A stretch of 64,000 nt of DNA. Source: Streptococcus ilei (lineage in GTDB: Bacteria; Bacillota; Bacilli; Lactobacillales; Streptococcaceae). The notes under the pieces were generated by a model. The model saw only the letters and a list, made by a program, of their open reading frames with translations, ran no database searches and was not told the DNA's origin. This document shows, piece after piece, positions 9,695 through 18,353 of the stretch (the stretch's first letter is position 1; each line of letters starts with the position of its first letter). The stretch lies in NCBI RefSeq assembly GCF_000479335.1, contig NC_022584.1, forward strand, positions 1,798,001 to 1,862,000, in the 5' to 3' direction. The position numbers were made by a program, and so were the translations under genes.

Positions 9695-9731
9695 GCGCAA
9701 GGCTTTATTTTCAAGGGCTTGCGCTTTTTTT
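9695..9731 (+). terminator. Hairpin with T-run upstream of the URO-D operon
   Basis: GCGCAAG (9695-9701) pairs with CTTGCGC (9718-9724), followed by seven T. No gene precedes it on the + strand, so it may be a leftover terminator or a leader structure. The rest of 9560-9878 holds the promoter block described next and nothing else that I can identify. Confidence 0.6.
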
Positions 9732-9757
9732 GATACCTACCTCAATAAAGAAATTTT

Positions 9758-9787
9758 AAGGCCTTGATAGGGAAAATATATTAGTCA
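9758..9787 (+). promoter_or_regulatory. Conserved upstream block of the first URO-D-like gene
   Basis: A 30-bp block with CTTGATA and ATATATTAGTCA recurs almost unchanged at 11112-11141 upstream of the second paralogue. It contains a -10-like TATATT. Its conservation in non-coding DNA suggests a shared promoter/operator. Confidence 0.5.
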
Positions 9788-9878
9788 GCTACTTTTCGAG
9801 GTGATATCATGGTTACAAATTTCAGAAGGGCAGCAATCAGTCTTCCTTTTGGAGAAGAGATTGAGGAGGTTTCACGGT

Positions 9879-10880
9879 ATGAGTAAAAAAGAATTGGTTC
9901 TTCGTGCCATTCGAGGCGAAGCAGTAGAGCGAATTCCTGTAGGATTTTGGCTCCATTATGTGACCCAAGAAGAAAAAGAATTGGGTCTAGACAATCCGGC
10001 CGTACTTGAAAAAAGTATCAAAGGACACCAACACTATGTTGAAGAAATTTCACCTGATTTTGTCAAGATTATGAGCGATGGCTTCTTCCGCTATCCGAGT
10101 GCTCTTTATTCGAGAGAGATCACATCAATCCAAGAATTAAAGGATATTCAGCCCATCGGAGAGCATCATCCTTGGATTGAAAAACAAATTGAAGTGGTCA
10201 AGGAAATTCGTTCTCATTTTCATGAGGAGATTGCTTCTTTCTACAACATCTTCTCGCCCATTTCTTATTTGAAACGCTGGTTCCGGACAGATCATTCTCG
10301 CGGGGATCAAGTGATTGCGGACTTTATCAAGGAAGATCCAGAAACCTTGGCCCATGTACTTGATGTCATTGCTGAAGATATCGCTATTCTTAGTCGCCGC
10401 TTGATCCAAGAAGCGGGAGTGGAAGGGATTTACTTCTCAACTCAGCAGATCCAAGATGAGCGCGTGACAGATGAAGAATACCGCAAGATTATTGAACCGA
10501 GCAGTATCGCTGTCCTAGAAGCGGCCAATGAAGCGGGTGGCATCAATATCCTTCATATCTGTGGCTTTGAAGGAGCTAGCAATGAAGTGGAACTCTTCAA
10601 GGATTATCCAGCTCAGGTTATCAACTGGGCGACCCATCATGAAGGGATCAGCTTAGCAGAGGGGCGCAAGCTCTTTGGCAATCGCGCCGTCTTGGGTGGC
10701 TTTGTCAATGGTAAGAAAGGCTTGCTCTACCAAGGGGAACGAGCAACTATCGAGCAAGAAACCCGTCGCTTGGTGGCAGAAGCTGGAAGTCGCGGTTTGA
10801 TCCTTGGAGCAGACTGCACCGTGCCAGACGATTTCCAATTGGAACGTCTTGATTGGGTGCGCCAAGCAGCTGTCTTATAA
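9879..10880 (+). CDS. URO-D superfamily methyltransferase-like protein, paralogue 1
   Basis: The 333-aa protein belongs to the uroporphyrinogen decarboxylase superfamily, which also holds corrinoid/thiol methyltransferases (MtaA, MtbA, CmuA). The UroD N-terminal arginine motif (RQAGR) is absent; the equivalent region reads RIPVGFW. It has HIC at residues 226-228 and a Cys at 313 (GADCTVP), the spacing of the zinc ligands in MtaA-type methyltransferases. I chose ATG 9879 after GAGGAGGTTTCACGGT because it gives the same length and N-terminus as paralogue 2; a longer frame from 9801 has no support. Function is not established: probably methyl transfer on a small thiol or amine. Confidence 0.8.
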   Translation: MSKKELVLRAIRGEAVERIPVGFWLHYVTQEEKELGLDNPAVLEKSIKGHQHYVEEISPDFVKIMSDGFFRYPSALYSREITSIQELKDIQPIGEHHPWIEKQIEVVKEIRSHFHEEIASFYNIFSPISYLKRWFRTDHSRGDQVIADFIKEDPETLAHVLDVIAEDIAILSRRLIQEAGVEGIYFSTQQIQDERVTDEEYRKIIEPSSIAVLEAANEAGGINILHICGFEGASNEVELFKDYPAQVINWATHHEGISLAEGRKLFGNRAVLGGFVNGKKGLLYQGERATIEQETRRLVAEAGSRGLILGADCTVPDDFQLERLDWVRQAAVL

Positions 10881-10898
10881 AAGAGAAAGGAGAGGGAG

Positions 10899-11099
10899 AT
10901 GAAAAAAATCAATATTTGGTGTCTGATGCTGGTAGCTTTATTCCTAGTCCTAGGACTCGCAAAAGTTGCTGCCGCTAGCAGTCAAGAGGAAAGCAAAACG
11001 GATCCGGATGTGGAAAGACTGGAGAAAATTCCAGCTCATAGTCTCTCCCTCATTCGCCCGTCTGATCTAGCAGGAGTCCTGCTCCTAGAAGATCAGTGA
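10899..11099 (+). CDS. Small exported or membrane-anchored peptide, 66 aa
   Basis: ATG 10899 follows GAAAGGAGAGGGAG. The product begins MKKINIWCLML and has a hydrophobic stretch to about residue 22, an AxA-like site (VAAASS) and a polar, acidic tail ending LLEDQ. It looks like a signal peptide plus a ~40-residue mature peptide. It starts 18 bp after paralogue 1 and is probably cotranscribed with it. I do not recognise the family. Confidence 0.55.
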   Translation: MKKINIWCLMLVALFLVLGLAKVAAASSQEESKTDPDVERLEKIPAHSLSLIRPSDLAGVLLLEDQ

Positions 11100-11111
11100 T
11101 AAAAAAAGATG

Positions 11112-11141
11112 AAGGGCTTGATAAAAAATATATATTAGTCA
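11112..11141 (+). promoter_or_regulatory. Conserved upstream block of the second URO-D-like gene
   Basis: This repeats the 9758-9787 block with about five substitutions in 30 bp (CTTGATA, then ATATATATTAGTCA). It suggests that paralogue 2 and the downstream transporter have their own promoter, controlled in the same way as paralogue 1. Confidence 0.5.
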
Positions 11142-11198
11142 AAAAAAAGTCCAAGTGTTAAGATAACTAGCAAGAAAAGAATAGAACGAGGTAAGAAC

Positions 11199-12200
11199 AT
11201 GTCCACAAAAAGAGAATTAGTTTTAAAAGCTTTCAGAGGGGAAGCGGTTGACCGTGTGCCAGTTGGCTTTTGGCATCACTTTACAAGGGAAGAAGAATGG
11301 TTGAAAGGTTTTTCCAATCCTGAAATTATTGAAAAAAACCTCAATGGTCATAAAAACTTCCTACACAAGGTCAAACCAGACTTTGTCAAACTCATGAGTG
11401 ATGGCTACTTTGCTTATCCAAACCCAGCTATTTACAAGGGCCTTGAAAACATCTCGGATTTAGCAGGGATTGAACCCCTCGGGGCAGATCATCCATGGAT
11501 TACAGAGCAGGTAGAACTGGTCAAAAAAATCCGTGCCGATTTTGAAGAAGACATTGTAGCCATTTACAATATCTTTGCTCCGGTAACCTACTTCAAATGG
11601 TTGGTCGGAGAAGTTTCAGGTGGCGATGACTTGATTGCAAACTTTATCGATCAAGATGCCACTACTCTTAAAAAAGTACTAGATACCATTGGCCAAGACA
11701 TCGCTAGTTTGAGCCAACGAATCATCAAAGAAGCTGGAGCAGACGGGATCTACCTCAGTGTTCAAAGTATTCAAGATGAGCGCGTGAGTCAAGAAGTGTA
11801 CAAACAAGTCATTGCGCCGAGCGAACTCCATGTTTTAGAAACAGCGAATGAAGCAGGTGGGGTGAATATCCTTCATATCTGTGGCTACGAAGGAGCTCGC
11901 AATGATATCCACCTCTTCACAGACTACCCAGCTCAAGTCATTAACTGGGCGGTTGGACCAGAAGGCATCAGCCTAGCGGAAGGACGCGAAATCTTTGGTG
12001 GACGCACGGTTCTTGGTGGCTTTGAAAATGGCAAAAATGGTCTCCTCTACACAGGAGACAAGGCTGCGATCCAAGCAGAAACCAAACGCATCATCGCAGA
12101 AACAGGAACCACAGGCTTGGTCATCGGTGCGGATTGTACCATTCCAAGTGATATCGATGAAGAACGAATCGAATGGGTTCGTGAAGCAGCAGCAGAATAA
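11199..12200 (+). CDS. URO-D superfamily methyltransferase-like protein, paralogue 2
   Basis: 333 aa, collinear with paralogue 1 over its whole length. The invariant blocks are RGEAV-R-PVGFW, PDFVK-MSDG, NILHICG, YPAQVINWA, EGISLAEGR, VLGGF and GADCT-P. The candidate Zn ligands H226, C228 and C313 are kept. ATG 11199 follows ACGAGGTAAGAAC. It is 27 bp upstream of a solute-binding protein gene, so it is in an operon with an amino-acid-type ABC importer, which suggests that the imported compound is its substrate. It is not a haem enzyme: no other haem-biosynthesis gene is nearby and the UroD motif is missing. Confidence 0.8.
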   Translation: MSTKRELVLKAFRGEAVDRVPVGFWHHFTREEEWLKGFSNPEIIEKNLNGHKNFLHKVKPDFVKLMSDGYFAYPNPAIYKGLENISDLAGIEPLGADHPWITEQVELVKKIRADFEEDIVAIYNIFAPVTYFKWLVGEVSGGDDLIANFIDQDATTLKKVLDTIGQDIASLSQRIIKEAGADGIYLSVQSIQDERVSQEVYKQVIAPSELHVLETANEAGGVNILHICGYEGARNDIHLFTDYPAQVINWAVGPEGISLAEGREIFGGRTVLGGFENGKNGLLYTGDKAAIQAETKRIIAETGTTGLVIGADCTIPSDIDEERIEWVREAAAE

Positions 12201-12227
12201 GGAAAATAGAAAGAGGGAGAACAGAAT

Positions 12228-13106
12228 ATGAGTAAAAAAACATGGATTATCGGTGGGGTGGCCGTTCTTGCCCTTGCAGGTGCAACGATTATTGGACGGA
12301 GCTTGAACCACGCAAACGACAGCAAAGGCTCAACAGGATCGAACAAGGTAACAACCTTAAAAGTAGCCCACACTCAAAACTACGTGCCTTATGATTTCGT
12401 CGATGAAAAAGGGGAATCAGATGGTTATGAAGTAGCCGTGCTGAAAGCCATTGACGAAAAACTTCTAGACTACAAGTTTGAGTACACTGGAACGAGTGAT
12501 GACGATCTCTTGATCGGTCTAGAATCTGGCAAGTACGATATCGGTACCAAAGGAGCTTGGTATACAGAAGAACGCGCCAAGAAATTTATCATTCCAAAAG
12601 AACCAATCGGAGCCAGTATCATCGGATTTACCGTACGAAAAGAAGATGCGGATAAATACAAGAACATTGATGACTTTGCGAAAGAAAAAGGAAAATTGGT
12701 TCCAATTTCACCACAAAATGCGCAATGGAATGTTATTAAAGAATACAATGACAAGCATAAGGACAAACAAATCGAATTAACAGCTGCAGAATCGTTCAAA
12801 GTTGCAGATGCCTATGCATGGGTTCTGGAAGGACGTTACGATGCCTTCTTTGACATCAAACTTTCCTTTGAAAAAGCTGTCACAGATAAAGATGGCTCTT
12901 ACCACCAATATGCAGACAAACTCAGCTGGTTTGCCTACAAAGGAATTCCAACTTACCCATTGATCCACAAGGATAAGAAAAACGAAAAATTTGCGGAAGC
13001 CTACAGCAAGGCCATCAAAGAATTGGAAAAAGATGGCACACTTGCTAAACTATCAGAAAAATATTTCGGTGAAGATGTCTTCAGTTATGTAGATAAAGAA
13101 AAATAA
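12228..13106 (+). CDS. ABC transporter solute-binding protein, polar amino acid family
   Basis: A 292-aa family 3 (SBP_bac_3) binding protein. The N-terminal hydrophobic segment (residues ~6-22) is followed by a Ser/Gly/Asn-rich linker, then TLKVAHTQNYVPYDFVDEKG, the Lys/Asp-rich ligand domain and the end KLSEKYFGEDVF. There is no lipobox cysteine: the signal reads ALAGATIIG where a lipoprotein would have Cys. It is therefore either anchored by its N-terminal helix or secreted. The ligand cannot be read from sequence; cystine, methionine-like or other amino acids are possible. Confidence 0.88.
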   Translation: MSKKTWIIGGVAVLALAGATIIGRSLNHANDSKGSTGSNKVTTLKVAHTQNYVPYDFVDEKGESDGYEVAVLKAIDEKLLDYKFEYTGTSDDDLLIGLESGKYDIGTKGAWYTEERAKKFIIPKEPIGASIIGFTVRKEDADKYKNIDDFAKEKGKLVPISPQNAQWNVIKEYNDKHKDKQIELTAAESFKVADAYAWVLEGRYDAFFDIKLSFEKAVTDKDGSYHQYADKLSWFAYKGIPTYPLIHKDKKNEKFAEAYSKAIKELEKDGTLAKLSEKYFGEDVFSYVDKEK

Positions 13107-13108
13107 GA

Positions 13109-13136
13109 TGAAACTGGGTGCGTTTAGCCCCAGCTT
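13109..13136 (+). terminator. Weak hairpin between binding protein and permeases
   Basis: GAAACTGGG can pair with CCCAGCTTC around a short loop, followed by CTTATTTC. The stem has one mismatch and a poor T-run. It may act as an attenuator or 3'-end stabiliser that lowers permease relative to binding-protein expression. Confidence 0.4.
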
Positions 13137-13172
13137 CCTTATTTCTATCCGGATAGAGAAAGGAAAAGAAAG

Positions 13173-13865
13173 ATGGTCTCATACGACATTTCCAAGGTCT
13201 GGTCATTTCTCCCAACCTTGGTCCAAGCCCTGCCGGCGACCCTAGCTTTGATGGTTTTAACGACGCTTCTCGGCTCGGCTTTTGGCTTGGTTTTGACCTG
13301 GGCACAAGTATCAGAAGAGAAGGTAGGAGCAGGTCTAGCAAAAGGCTATATCTTCACATTGCGTTGTACCCCTCCGATTGTCCTCCTTTTCTTGGTCTTT
13401 TATGGACTGCCCCAATTTTTAAACTGGTGGTTGGGAGTAGATATCGATCACTGGTCTAAGTTTGTCTTTGTCCTTGTGGCTATGTTTCTTCTCTTCGCGG
13501 CGATGATCTCTGAGGTCTTCAAGGCAGCCTATTTGGCAATTCCAAAAGGCCAGATGGAAGCCGGCTTGAGTATTGGCTTGACGCCAGCTCAAACCATTTG
13601 GCGGATTGTCCTCCCCCAAGCTTTTCGCGTGGCTCTTCCCAATATGACAACGGCCACCTTGAACCTCATGCGCGATGCCGCTTTGGCTTATACCATTGGC
13701 TTTATCGACATCATGGGAGCAGGAAATAACTTGATCAGCCGCAATCTCGGAAATTATTCTCTGGAGACGTATACAGCCGTAGCAGTGATCTACTGGGTGA
13801 TTGCTCTAGTGATCTCCTTCTCCGCTCAACTCCTTGAGAAACGACTCAGTGTCACAGAAAGGTAG
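13173..13865 (+). CDS. Amino acid ABC transporter permease 1
   Basis: A 230-aa integral membrane protein of the HisM/GlnP family. It has multiple hydrophobic helices, the RCTPPIVLLFLVFYGLP motif, and the EAA loop that docks on the ATPase (EAGLSIGLTPAQTIWRIVLPQA). ATG 13173 follows AAAGGAAAAGAAAG. It lies 3 bp from the second permease; the two should form a heterodimeric channel. Confidence 0.92.
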   Translation: MVSYDISKVWSFLPTLVQALPATLALMVLTTLLGSAFGLVLTWAQVSEEKVGAGLAKGYIFTLRCTPPIVLLFLVFYGLPQFLNWWLGVDIDHWSKFVFVLVAMFLLFAAMISEVFKAAYLAIPKGQMEAGLSIGLTPAQTIWRIVLPQAFRVALPNMTTATLNLMRDAALAYTIGFIDIMGAGNNLISRNLGNYSLETYTAVAVIYWVIALVISFSAQLLEKRLSVTER

Positions 13866-13868
13866 CTT

Positions 13869-14555
13869 ATGGATTTCAATTTTATTAGTAAAACATTTCT
13901 AGCCACCTTGGGTGGTGTTCCAGTGACTCTTCTGATTATGGTCGTCTCCATTCTTTTGAGTTTTTTTCCAGCCCTCTTTTTGGCGCTCGGTCAGATTTAT
14001 AAGGTTAAAGGGGTTCGCAGTTTCTCAGTGGTTTACTTGGCCTTTATACGCGCGACGCCTCCGATTCTCTTGATTCTCTTCTTTTATAGTCTCTTCCCTA
14101 GCCTCTTAAATAGCTTTTTTAAGAGCATGGGTAGTCACTTTAATGTCTTTGAGATCAATCCCATTTACTATGCCTTCATCATCTTTAGCTTGATGACAAC
14201 AGGGAGTCTTGCTGAAATTCTTCGGTCCGCTATTTTGACAGTGGATAAGGGCCAGCTAGAAGCAGCGCAAGCTATCGGCTTGACCAATAGCCAGGCCTAT
14301 ATCCGCATTGTCTTTCCACAAGCCCTGCGTGCAGCCCTGCCCAATCTGTGTAACCTGGTCATCAACTTGGTCAAAGGTACTTCCCTTGTCTTTGTCATGA
14401 CCATCAAGGATATCACCGCTATTGCCAAGGTCGAAGCCTCCTATGGCTATCAGTATTTTGAATCCTATCTAGTGATTTTTATTCTTTATATTGTCATTTG
14501 TGGATTAATTCAGTGGGGATTCAATCGCTTAGAAAAACGCCTGACACTCGCATAG
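13869..14555 (+). CDS. Amino acid ABC transporter permease 2
   Basis: 228 aa, the partner of permease 1: [20 protein letters not shown] loop [24 protein letters not shown], and C-terminal RLEKRLTLA. It starts 3 bp after the first permease, so it is translationally coupled. Confidence 0.92.
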   Translation: MDFNFISKTFLATLGGVPVTLLIMVVSILLSFFPALFLALGQIYKVKGVRSFSVVYLAFIRATPPILLILFFYSLFPSLLNSFFKSMGSHFNVFEINPIYYAFIIFSLMTTGSLAEILRSAILTVDKGQLEAAQAIGLTNSQAYIRIVFPQALRAALPNLCNLVINLVKGTSLVFVMTIKDITAIAKVEASYGYQYFESYLVIFILYIVICGLIQWGFNRLEKRLTLA

Positions 14556-14574
14556 AAGAAGGAGAAATGAGAAG

Positions 14575-15339
14575 ATGTTAGAAGTAGAACACGTATCAAA
14601 AAAATTTAAGGACCACCAAGTTCTGGTAGATGTCAATCTCAAGGTCAACCAAGGGGATGTGGTCGTCATTATAGGCCCATCCGGATCAGGAAAAACAACC
14701 TTCCTTCGCTGCCTCAACCACCTGGAAAAGGCAGATACAGGCCGTTTGACTCTGGGTGGGAAAGAGTATGACCTCTCAAAACTCAGCAAAAAGGATATTT
14801 TAGAAATCCGCCAAAAGACAGCCTTTGTCTTCCAGCATTACAATCTCTTTGCCAACAAAACAGCGCTTGAAAATATTTTAGAAGGCCTGATTGTAGCTCG
14901 TAAGATTCCAAAAGAAGAAGCTCTTCAACGGGCAGAATCAGCCCTTGAAAAAGTTGGCCTCCTAGCTTATAAGGATTACTATCCTTCTCAACTGTCAGGT
15001 GGCCAGCAACAACGGATCGGAATTGCACGTGCCATCGCAGTCAAACCAGACGTAATTTTGCTGGATGAACCGACTTCAGCGCTGGACCCAGAGTTGGTTG
15101 GGGATGTACTGGCTGTTATGAAGCAATTGGCCCAAGAAGGAGTGACCATGGTTGTGGTGACGCATGAGATGAGTTTTGCGCGTGATGTAGCCAACCACGT
15201 CATCTTTATGGATGGCGGGCATATCATCGAAGAAAACGAACCCCATGAATTCTTCAATAGTCCAAAGGAAGAGCGAACCAAACAATTCCTATCACGGATT
15301 CTATCCGACGCTACCTACAGCGTCGAATACATGATTTAA
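14575..15339 (+). CDS. Amino acid ABC transporter ATP-binding protein
   Basis: A 254-aa ATPase with Walker [11 protein letters not shown]-loop VFQHYNLF, signature LSGGQQQR, Walker B VILLDEP, D-loop SALDPE and H-loop VVTHEM. It is of the GlnQ/TcyN type and powers the two permeases upstream. ATG 14575 follows AGAAGGAGAAATGAGAAG. It is the last gene of the operon; a dispersed repeat with terminator ends follows. Confidence 0.94.
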   Translation: MLEVEHVSKKFKDHQVLVDVNLKVNQGDVVVIIGPSGSGKTTFLRCLNHLEKADTGRLTLGGKEYDLSKLSKKDILEIRQKTAFVFQHYNLFANKTALENILEGLIVARKIPKEEALQRAESALEKVGLLAYKDYYPSQLSGGQQQRIGIARAIAVKPDVILLDEPTSALDPELVGDVLAVMKQLAQEGVTMVVVTHEMSFARDVANHVIFMDGGHIIEENEPHEFFNSPKEERTKQFLSRILSDATYSVEYMI

Positions 15340-15346
15340 CAAGAGG

Positions 15347-15626
15347 AGAGTGGGACAGAAATCGGTCATTCGTTAGAATTCGATTTCGTCGTCCCACCTC
15401 CGCACAGCTTCAACAGTCTGGGAGACTGTTGAAGGTTGCAGATAAAGGAAACATAGTTTCCGTCAACATAGGGCATCTTTGAAGCTTAAAAAGTGAATAA
15501 AGACTTAGGATACTTGCTTCGCAAGTTCTATCCGCCACCTCAAAGCAGTGCTTTGAGCACTCAACCACTGCGTCTTGCTAGATAATCCAAAGACAATTGA
15601 GAGGCTAGAACTTTTGTCCCAGCCTC
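15347..15626 (-). repeat. Dispersed intergenic repeat, copy 2, with replaced core
   Basis: The outer ends match copy 1 in reverse orientation (GAGTGGGACAGAAATCGG at the left, AGACAATTGAGAGGCT and a GTCCCAGCCTC hairpin end at the right). The middle differs: it carries AACAGTCTGGGAGACTGTT and a BOX-like core (GTTCTATCC..CTCAAAGCAGTGCTTTGAG). It lies between the ABC operon and clpL; its T-rich right end can terminate transcription. Confidence 0.8.
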
Positions 15627-15681
15627 TTTTTGATTCTGGAAAAATTTTTTTAAAAAAAGTAAAAAATTATGTAAAAAAGTG

Positions 15682-15710
15682 TTGACAAAAAAATCAGTCT
15701 GGATTATAAT
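15682..15710 (+). promoter_or_regulatory. clpL sigma-A promoter
   Basis: TTGACA (15682-15687), 17-bp spacer, TATAAT (15705-15710): a perfect consensus promoter. The untranslated leader is about 240 bases. No CtsR heptad pair (GGTCAAA) or CIRCE element is visible nearby. Confidence 0.85.
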
Positions 15711-15784
15711 AATTTATGTAAACAAAAAGAGGTTGAGAAAATCTCAAGAGTTTACAGAATCAATAGTAGAAAGGAGATGGTGTG

Positions 15785-15841
15785 ATGCTATTTCCAAAAT
15801 ATAGAAAACTAATTGATAAAAGAAGGAATTTAAGATCCTAG
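15785..15841 (+). CDS. Putative 18-codon leader peptide upstream of clpL
   Basis: ATG 15785 is preceded by AAAGGAGATGGTGTG, a strong ribosome site 7-8 bases away. It encodes a very basic peptide, MLFPKYRKLIDKRRNLRS, then TAG. It lies in the clpL 5' leader before a stable hairpin, so a role in translation-coupled control is possible. It could be non-functional. Confidence 0.4.
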   Translation: MLFPKYRKLIDKRRNLRS

Positions 15842-15895
15842 CCCTTGAGGCTATTCATTTAAAAGAGAAAATAAAATTATGTAAATAAACTTAAA

Positions 15896-15912
15896 GTAGC
15901 CAGTCTGGCTAC
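15896..15912 (+). promoter_or_regulatory. Stable hairpin in the clpL leader
   Basis: Perfect 7-bp stem GTAGCCA / TGGCTAC with a 3-base loop (GTC), followed by CATTTTC. It is placed between the leader peptide and the clpL ribosome site. The T-run is too poor for a strong terminator. Confidence 0.5.
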
Positions 15913-15957
15913 CATTTTCAAGAACGAATTAAAATTATGTAAAACGAGGTAACAACT

Positions 15958-18063
15958 ATGAACAACAACTTTAACAATATGGACGATCTTTTCAATCAAC
16001 TAATGGGAAACATGGGTGGTTTCCGTTCTGAAAGCCGTCGCTACATGATCAATGGTCGTGAAGTGACACCAGAAGAATTCGCTATTTACCGCCAAACAGG
16101 TCAACTTCCATCTGATGGTGGCGAACAAGCTCAACACAGCCAAGCTAAAGGTATGAAGCAAGATGGGATTCTTGCGAAGCTTGGTCGCAACTTGACCGAA
16201 GAAGCACGTGAAGGAAAGTTGGATCCGGTCATTGGACGTAACAAAGAAATTCAAGAAACAGCTGAAATCTTGTCTCGTCGTACCAAGAACAATCCTGTCC
16301 TTGTCGGGGATGCAGGTGTTGGTAAGACGGCTGTTGTAGAAGGATTGGCTCAAGCTATCGTGAACGGTGATGTTCCAGCAGCTATCAAGAACAAAGAAAT
16401 CATCTCGATTGATATTTCTGGTCTAGAAGCTGGTACGCAATACCGTGGTAGCTTCGAAGAAAATATCCAAAATATGATCCAAGAAGTCAAAGCAATGGGC
16501 AATGTCATCCTCTTCTTCGATGAAATTCACCAAATTCTTGGTGCAGGTAGCACAGGAGATGGACAAGGATCTAAAGGTCTTGCGGATATCTTGAAACCAG
16601 CTCTTTCTCGTGGTGAATTAACCGTGATTGGGGCAACTACTCAAGATGAATACCGTAACACCATCTTGAAAAATGCTGCCCTTGCTCGTCGTTTCAACGA
16701 AGTCAAGGTCAATGCTCCTTCTGCTGAAGATACCTTCAAGATTCTCCAAGGAATCCGTGATCTTTATGAAAAACACCACAATGTTGTCTTGCCAGATGAA
16801 GTCTTGAAAGCAGCAGTTGATTATTCTGTTCAATACATTCCACAACGGAGCTTGCCTGATAAGGCCATCGACTTGGTTGATGTGACAGCTGCTCACTTGG
16901 CAGCTCAACATCCAGTAACAGATGTGCACGCAGTGGAACATGAAATTGATGAAGAAAAAGCAAAACAAGAAGAAGCTGCAGCTAAAGAAGATTACGAAGC
17001 AGCTTTGAAAGCAAAAGTTCGCATCGAAGAACTGGAAAAGAAAATTGCTAACCATACGGAAGACCATAAAGTAACAGCAACAATCAACGATGTGGCTGAA
17101 TCAGTAGAACGGATGACGGGTATTCCAGTTTCTCAAATGGGAGCAACCGATATCGAACGCTTGAAAGATATGGGACACCGTTTGCAAACGAAAGTTATCG
17201 GTCAAGACAAGGCCGTTGAAGCCGTTGCCAAAGCGATTCGTCGGAACCGTGCAGGATTTGATGAAGGCAACCGTCCAATCGGTAGCTTCCTCTTCGTCGG
17301 ACCTACTGGTGTCGGTAAGACTGAGTTGGCTAAACAATTGGCCCTTGATATGTTTGGTACCAAAGATGCCATCATCCGTTTGGACATGTCAGAATACAGC
17401 GATCGTACAGCCGTCTCTAAGTTGATTGGTACCACTGCCGGTTATGTTGGTTACGATGATAACAACAATACCTTGACAGAACGTGTACGTCGCAATCCTT
17501 ACTCTATCGTCCTTCTTGATGAGATTGAAAAGGCGGATCCTCAAGTGATCACCCTGCTCCTTCAAGTCTTGGATGATGGTCGTTTGACAGATGGTCAAGG
17601 AAACACCGTTAACTTCAAGAATACGGTCATTATCGCTACTTCAAACGCTGGCTTTGGTTATGAGGCTAACTTGACAGAAGATGCTGACAAACCAGAACTC
17701 ATGGATCGTTTGAAACCATTCTTCCGTCCAGAATTCCTAAACCGCTTCAATGCTGTCATCGAATTCTCACACTTGAGCAAGGAAGACCTTTCTAAGATTG
17801 TTGACTTGATGTTAGCAGAAGTGAATAAAACGCTTGCTAAGAAAGACATTGATTTGACAGTTACCGATGCAGCTAAAGAATATATGACTGAAGAAGGATA
17901 CGATGAAGTCATGGGTGTTCGTCCACTCCGTCGTGTGGTTGAACAACAAATCCGTGATAAGGTGACTGACTTCCACTTGGATAACCTTGACGCAAAACAC
18001 TTGTTGGCTGATATGGAAGATGGAGAATTGGTTATTAAAGAGAATGGAACCTCAGAAGAATAA
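15958..18063 (+). CDS. clpL: ATP-dependent Clp protease ATP-binding subunit ClpL
   Basis: A 701-aa Hsp100 chaperone. The short N-terminus, rich in Asn/Phe/Gly/Met ([21 protein letters not shown]), is typical of ClpL and replaces the Clp N-domain. AAA+ domain 1 has Walker [10 protein letters not shown] (~residue 118) and Walker [10 protein letters not shown] coiled-coil middle region (~330-385, [22 protein letters not shown]) follows, then AAA+ domain 2 with GPTGVGKTE and [10 protein letters not shown]. It lacks the ClpP-docking loop usual in ClpA/ClpX, as expected for a ClpP-independent chaperone. ATG follows ACGAGGTAACAACT. Confidence 0.95.
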   Translation: MNNNFNNMDDLFNQLMGNMGGFRSESRRYMINGREVTPEEFAIYRQTGQLPSDGGEQAQHSQAKGMKQDGILAKLGRNLTEEAREGKLDPVIGRNKEIQETAEILSRRTKNNPVLVGDAGVGKTAVVEGLAQAIVNGDVPAAIKNKEIISIDISGLEAGTQYRGSFEENIQNMIQEVKAMGNVILFFDEIHQILGAGSTGDGQGSKGLADILKPALSRGELTVIGATTQDEYRNTILKNAALARRFNEVKVNAPSAEDTFKILQGIRDLYEKHHNVVLPDEVLKAAVDYSVQYIPQRSLPDKAIDLVDVTAAHLAAQHPVTDVHAVEHEIDEEKAKQEEAAAKEDYEAALKAKVRIEELEKKIANHTEDHKVTATINDVAESVERMTGIPVSQMGATDIERLKDMGHRLQTKVIGQDKAVEAVAKAIRRNRAGFDEGNRPIGSFLFVGPTGVGKTELAKQLALDMFGTKDAIIRLDMSEYSDRTAVSKLIGTTAGYVGYDDNNNTLTERVRRNPYSIVLLDEIEKADPQVITLLLQVLDDGRLTDGQGNTVNFKNTVIIATSNAGFGYEANLTEDADKPELMDRLKPFFRPEFLNRFNAVIEFSHLSKEDLSKIVDLMLAEVNKTLAKKDIDLTVTDAAKEYMTEEGYDEVMGVRPLRRVVEQQIRDKVTDFHLDNLDAKHLLADMEDGELVIKENGTSEE

Positions 18064-18108
18064 CCGAAACATCTAGCTCCATAAACAAGAGAAAATCAGT
18101 TTGAAAAA

Positions 18109-18138
18109 GAAGGCTAGGAAGAAATTCTTAGCCTTTTT
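18109..18138 (+). terminator. clpL terminator
   Basis: AAGGCTAGGAA (18110-18120) pairs with TTCTTAGCCTT (18125-18135), followed by T. The remaining bases to 18353 are AT-rich and hold a -10-like TATAAT around 18312, upstream of the next gene. Confidence 0.8.
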
Positions 18139-18353
18139 AATGTCAACAAAAGAAAATATATGAGGTATAGTTTTATCGTTTTTTTTCCCAGAAAGTGAAA
18201 AATGATAAAAAATAGGTATGTTTTTTCATAAATTAGTGCAAAATACAGCATGAAAATGCCTTAGAAAGCGTCTGTAAGCAAGATTTTCTTATAAATGAAC
18301 AAATAAATTATATAATATATAAAAGACTAAATTTAAGGGGATAGGATGATTTT

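Larger units (their letters stand above)
15663..15943 (+). repeat. Four copies of AAAATTATGTAAA in the clpL upstream region
   Basis: Exact AAAATTATGTAAA occurs at 15663-15675, 15873-15885 and 15931-15943; the variant AATTTATGTAAA lies at 15711-15722. Copy 1 is upstream of the -35, copy 2 at the start of the transcript, and copy 4 ends 14 bases before the clpL start. The role is unknown; protein binding or a structural role are both possible. Confidence 0.6.

Noticed and set aside
9801..9878. N-terminal extension of URO-D-like paralogue 1
   Set aside because: The internal ATG 9879 has GAGGAGG upstream and matches the start and length of paralogue 2.
9879..12200. True uroporphyrinogen decarboxylase (HemE)
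   Set aside because: The RQAGR-type motif is missing, H-x-C...C ligands are present, and no haem genes are nearby.
15640..15957. CtsR or CIRCE operator for clpL
   Set aside because: No GGTCAAA heptad pair and no TTAGCACTC/GAGTGCTAA repeat can be seen; TTGACA here is the -35.
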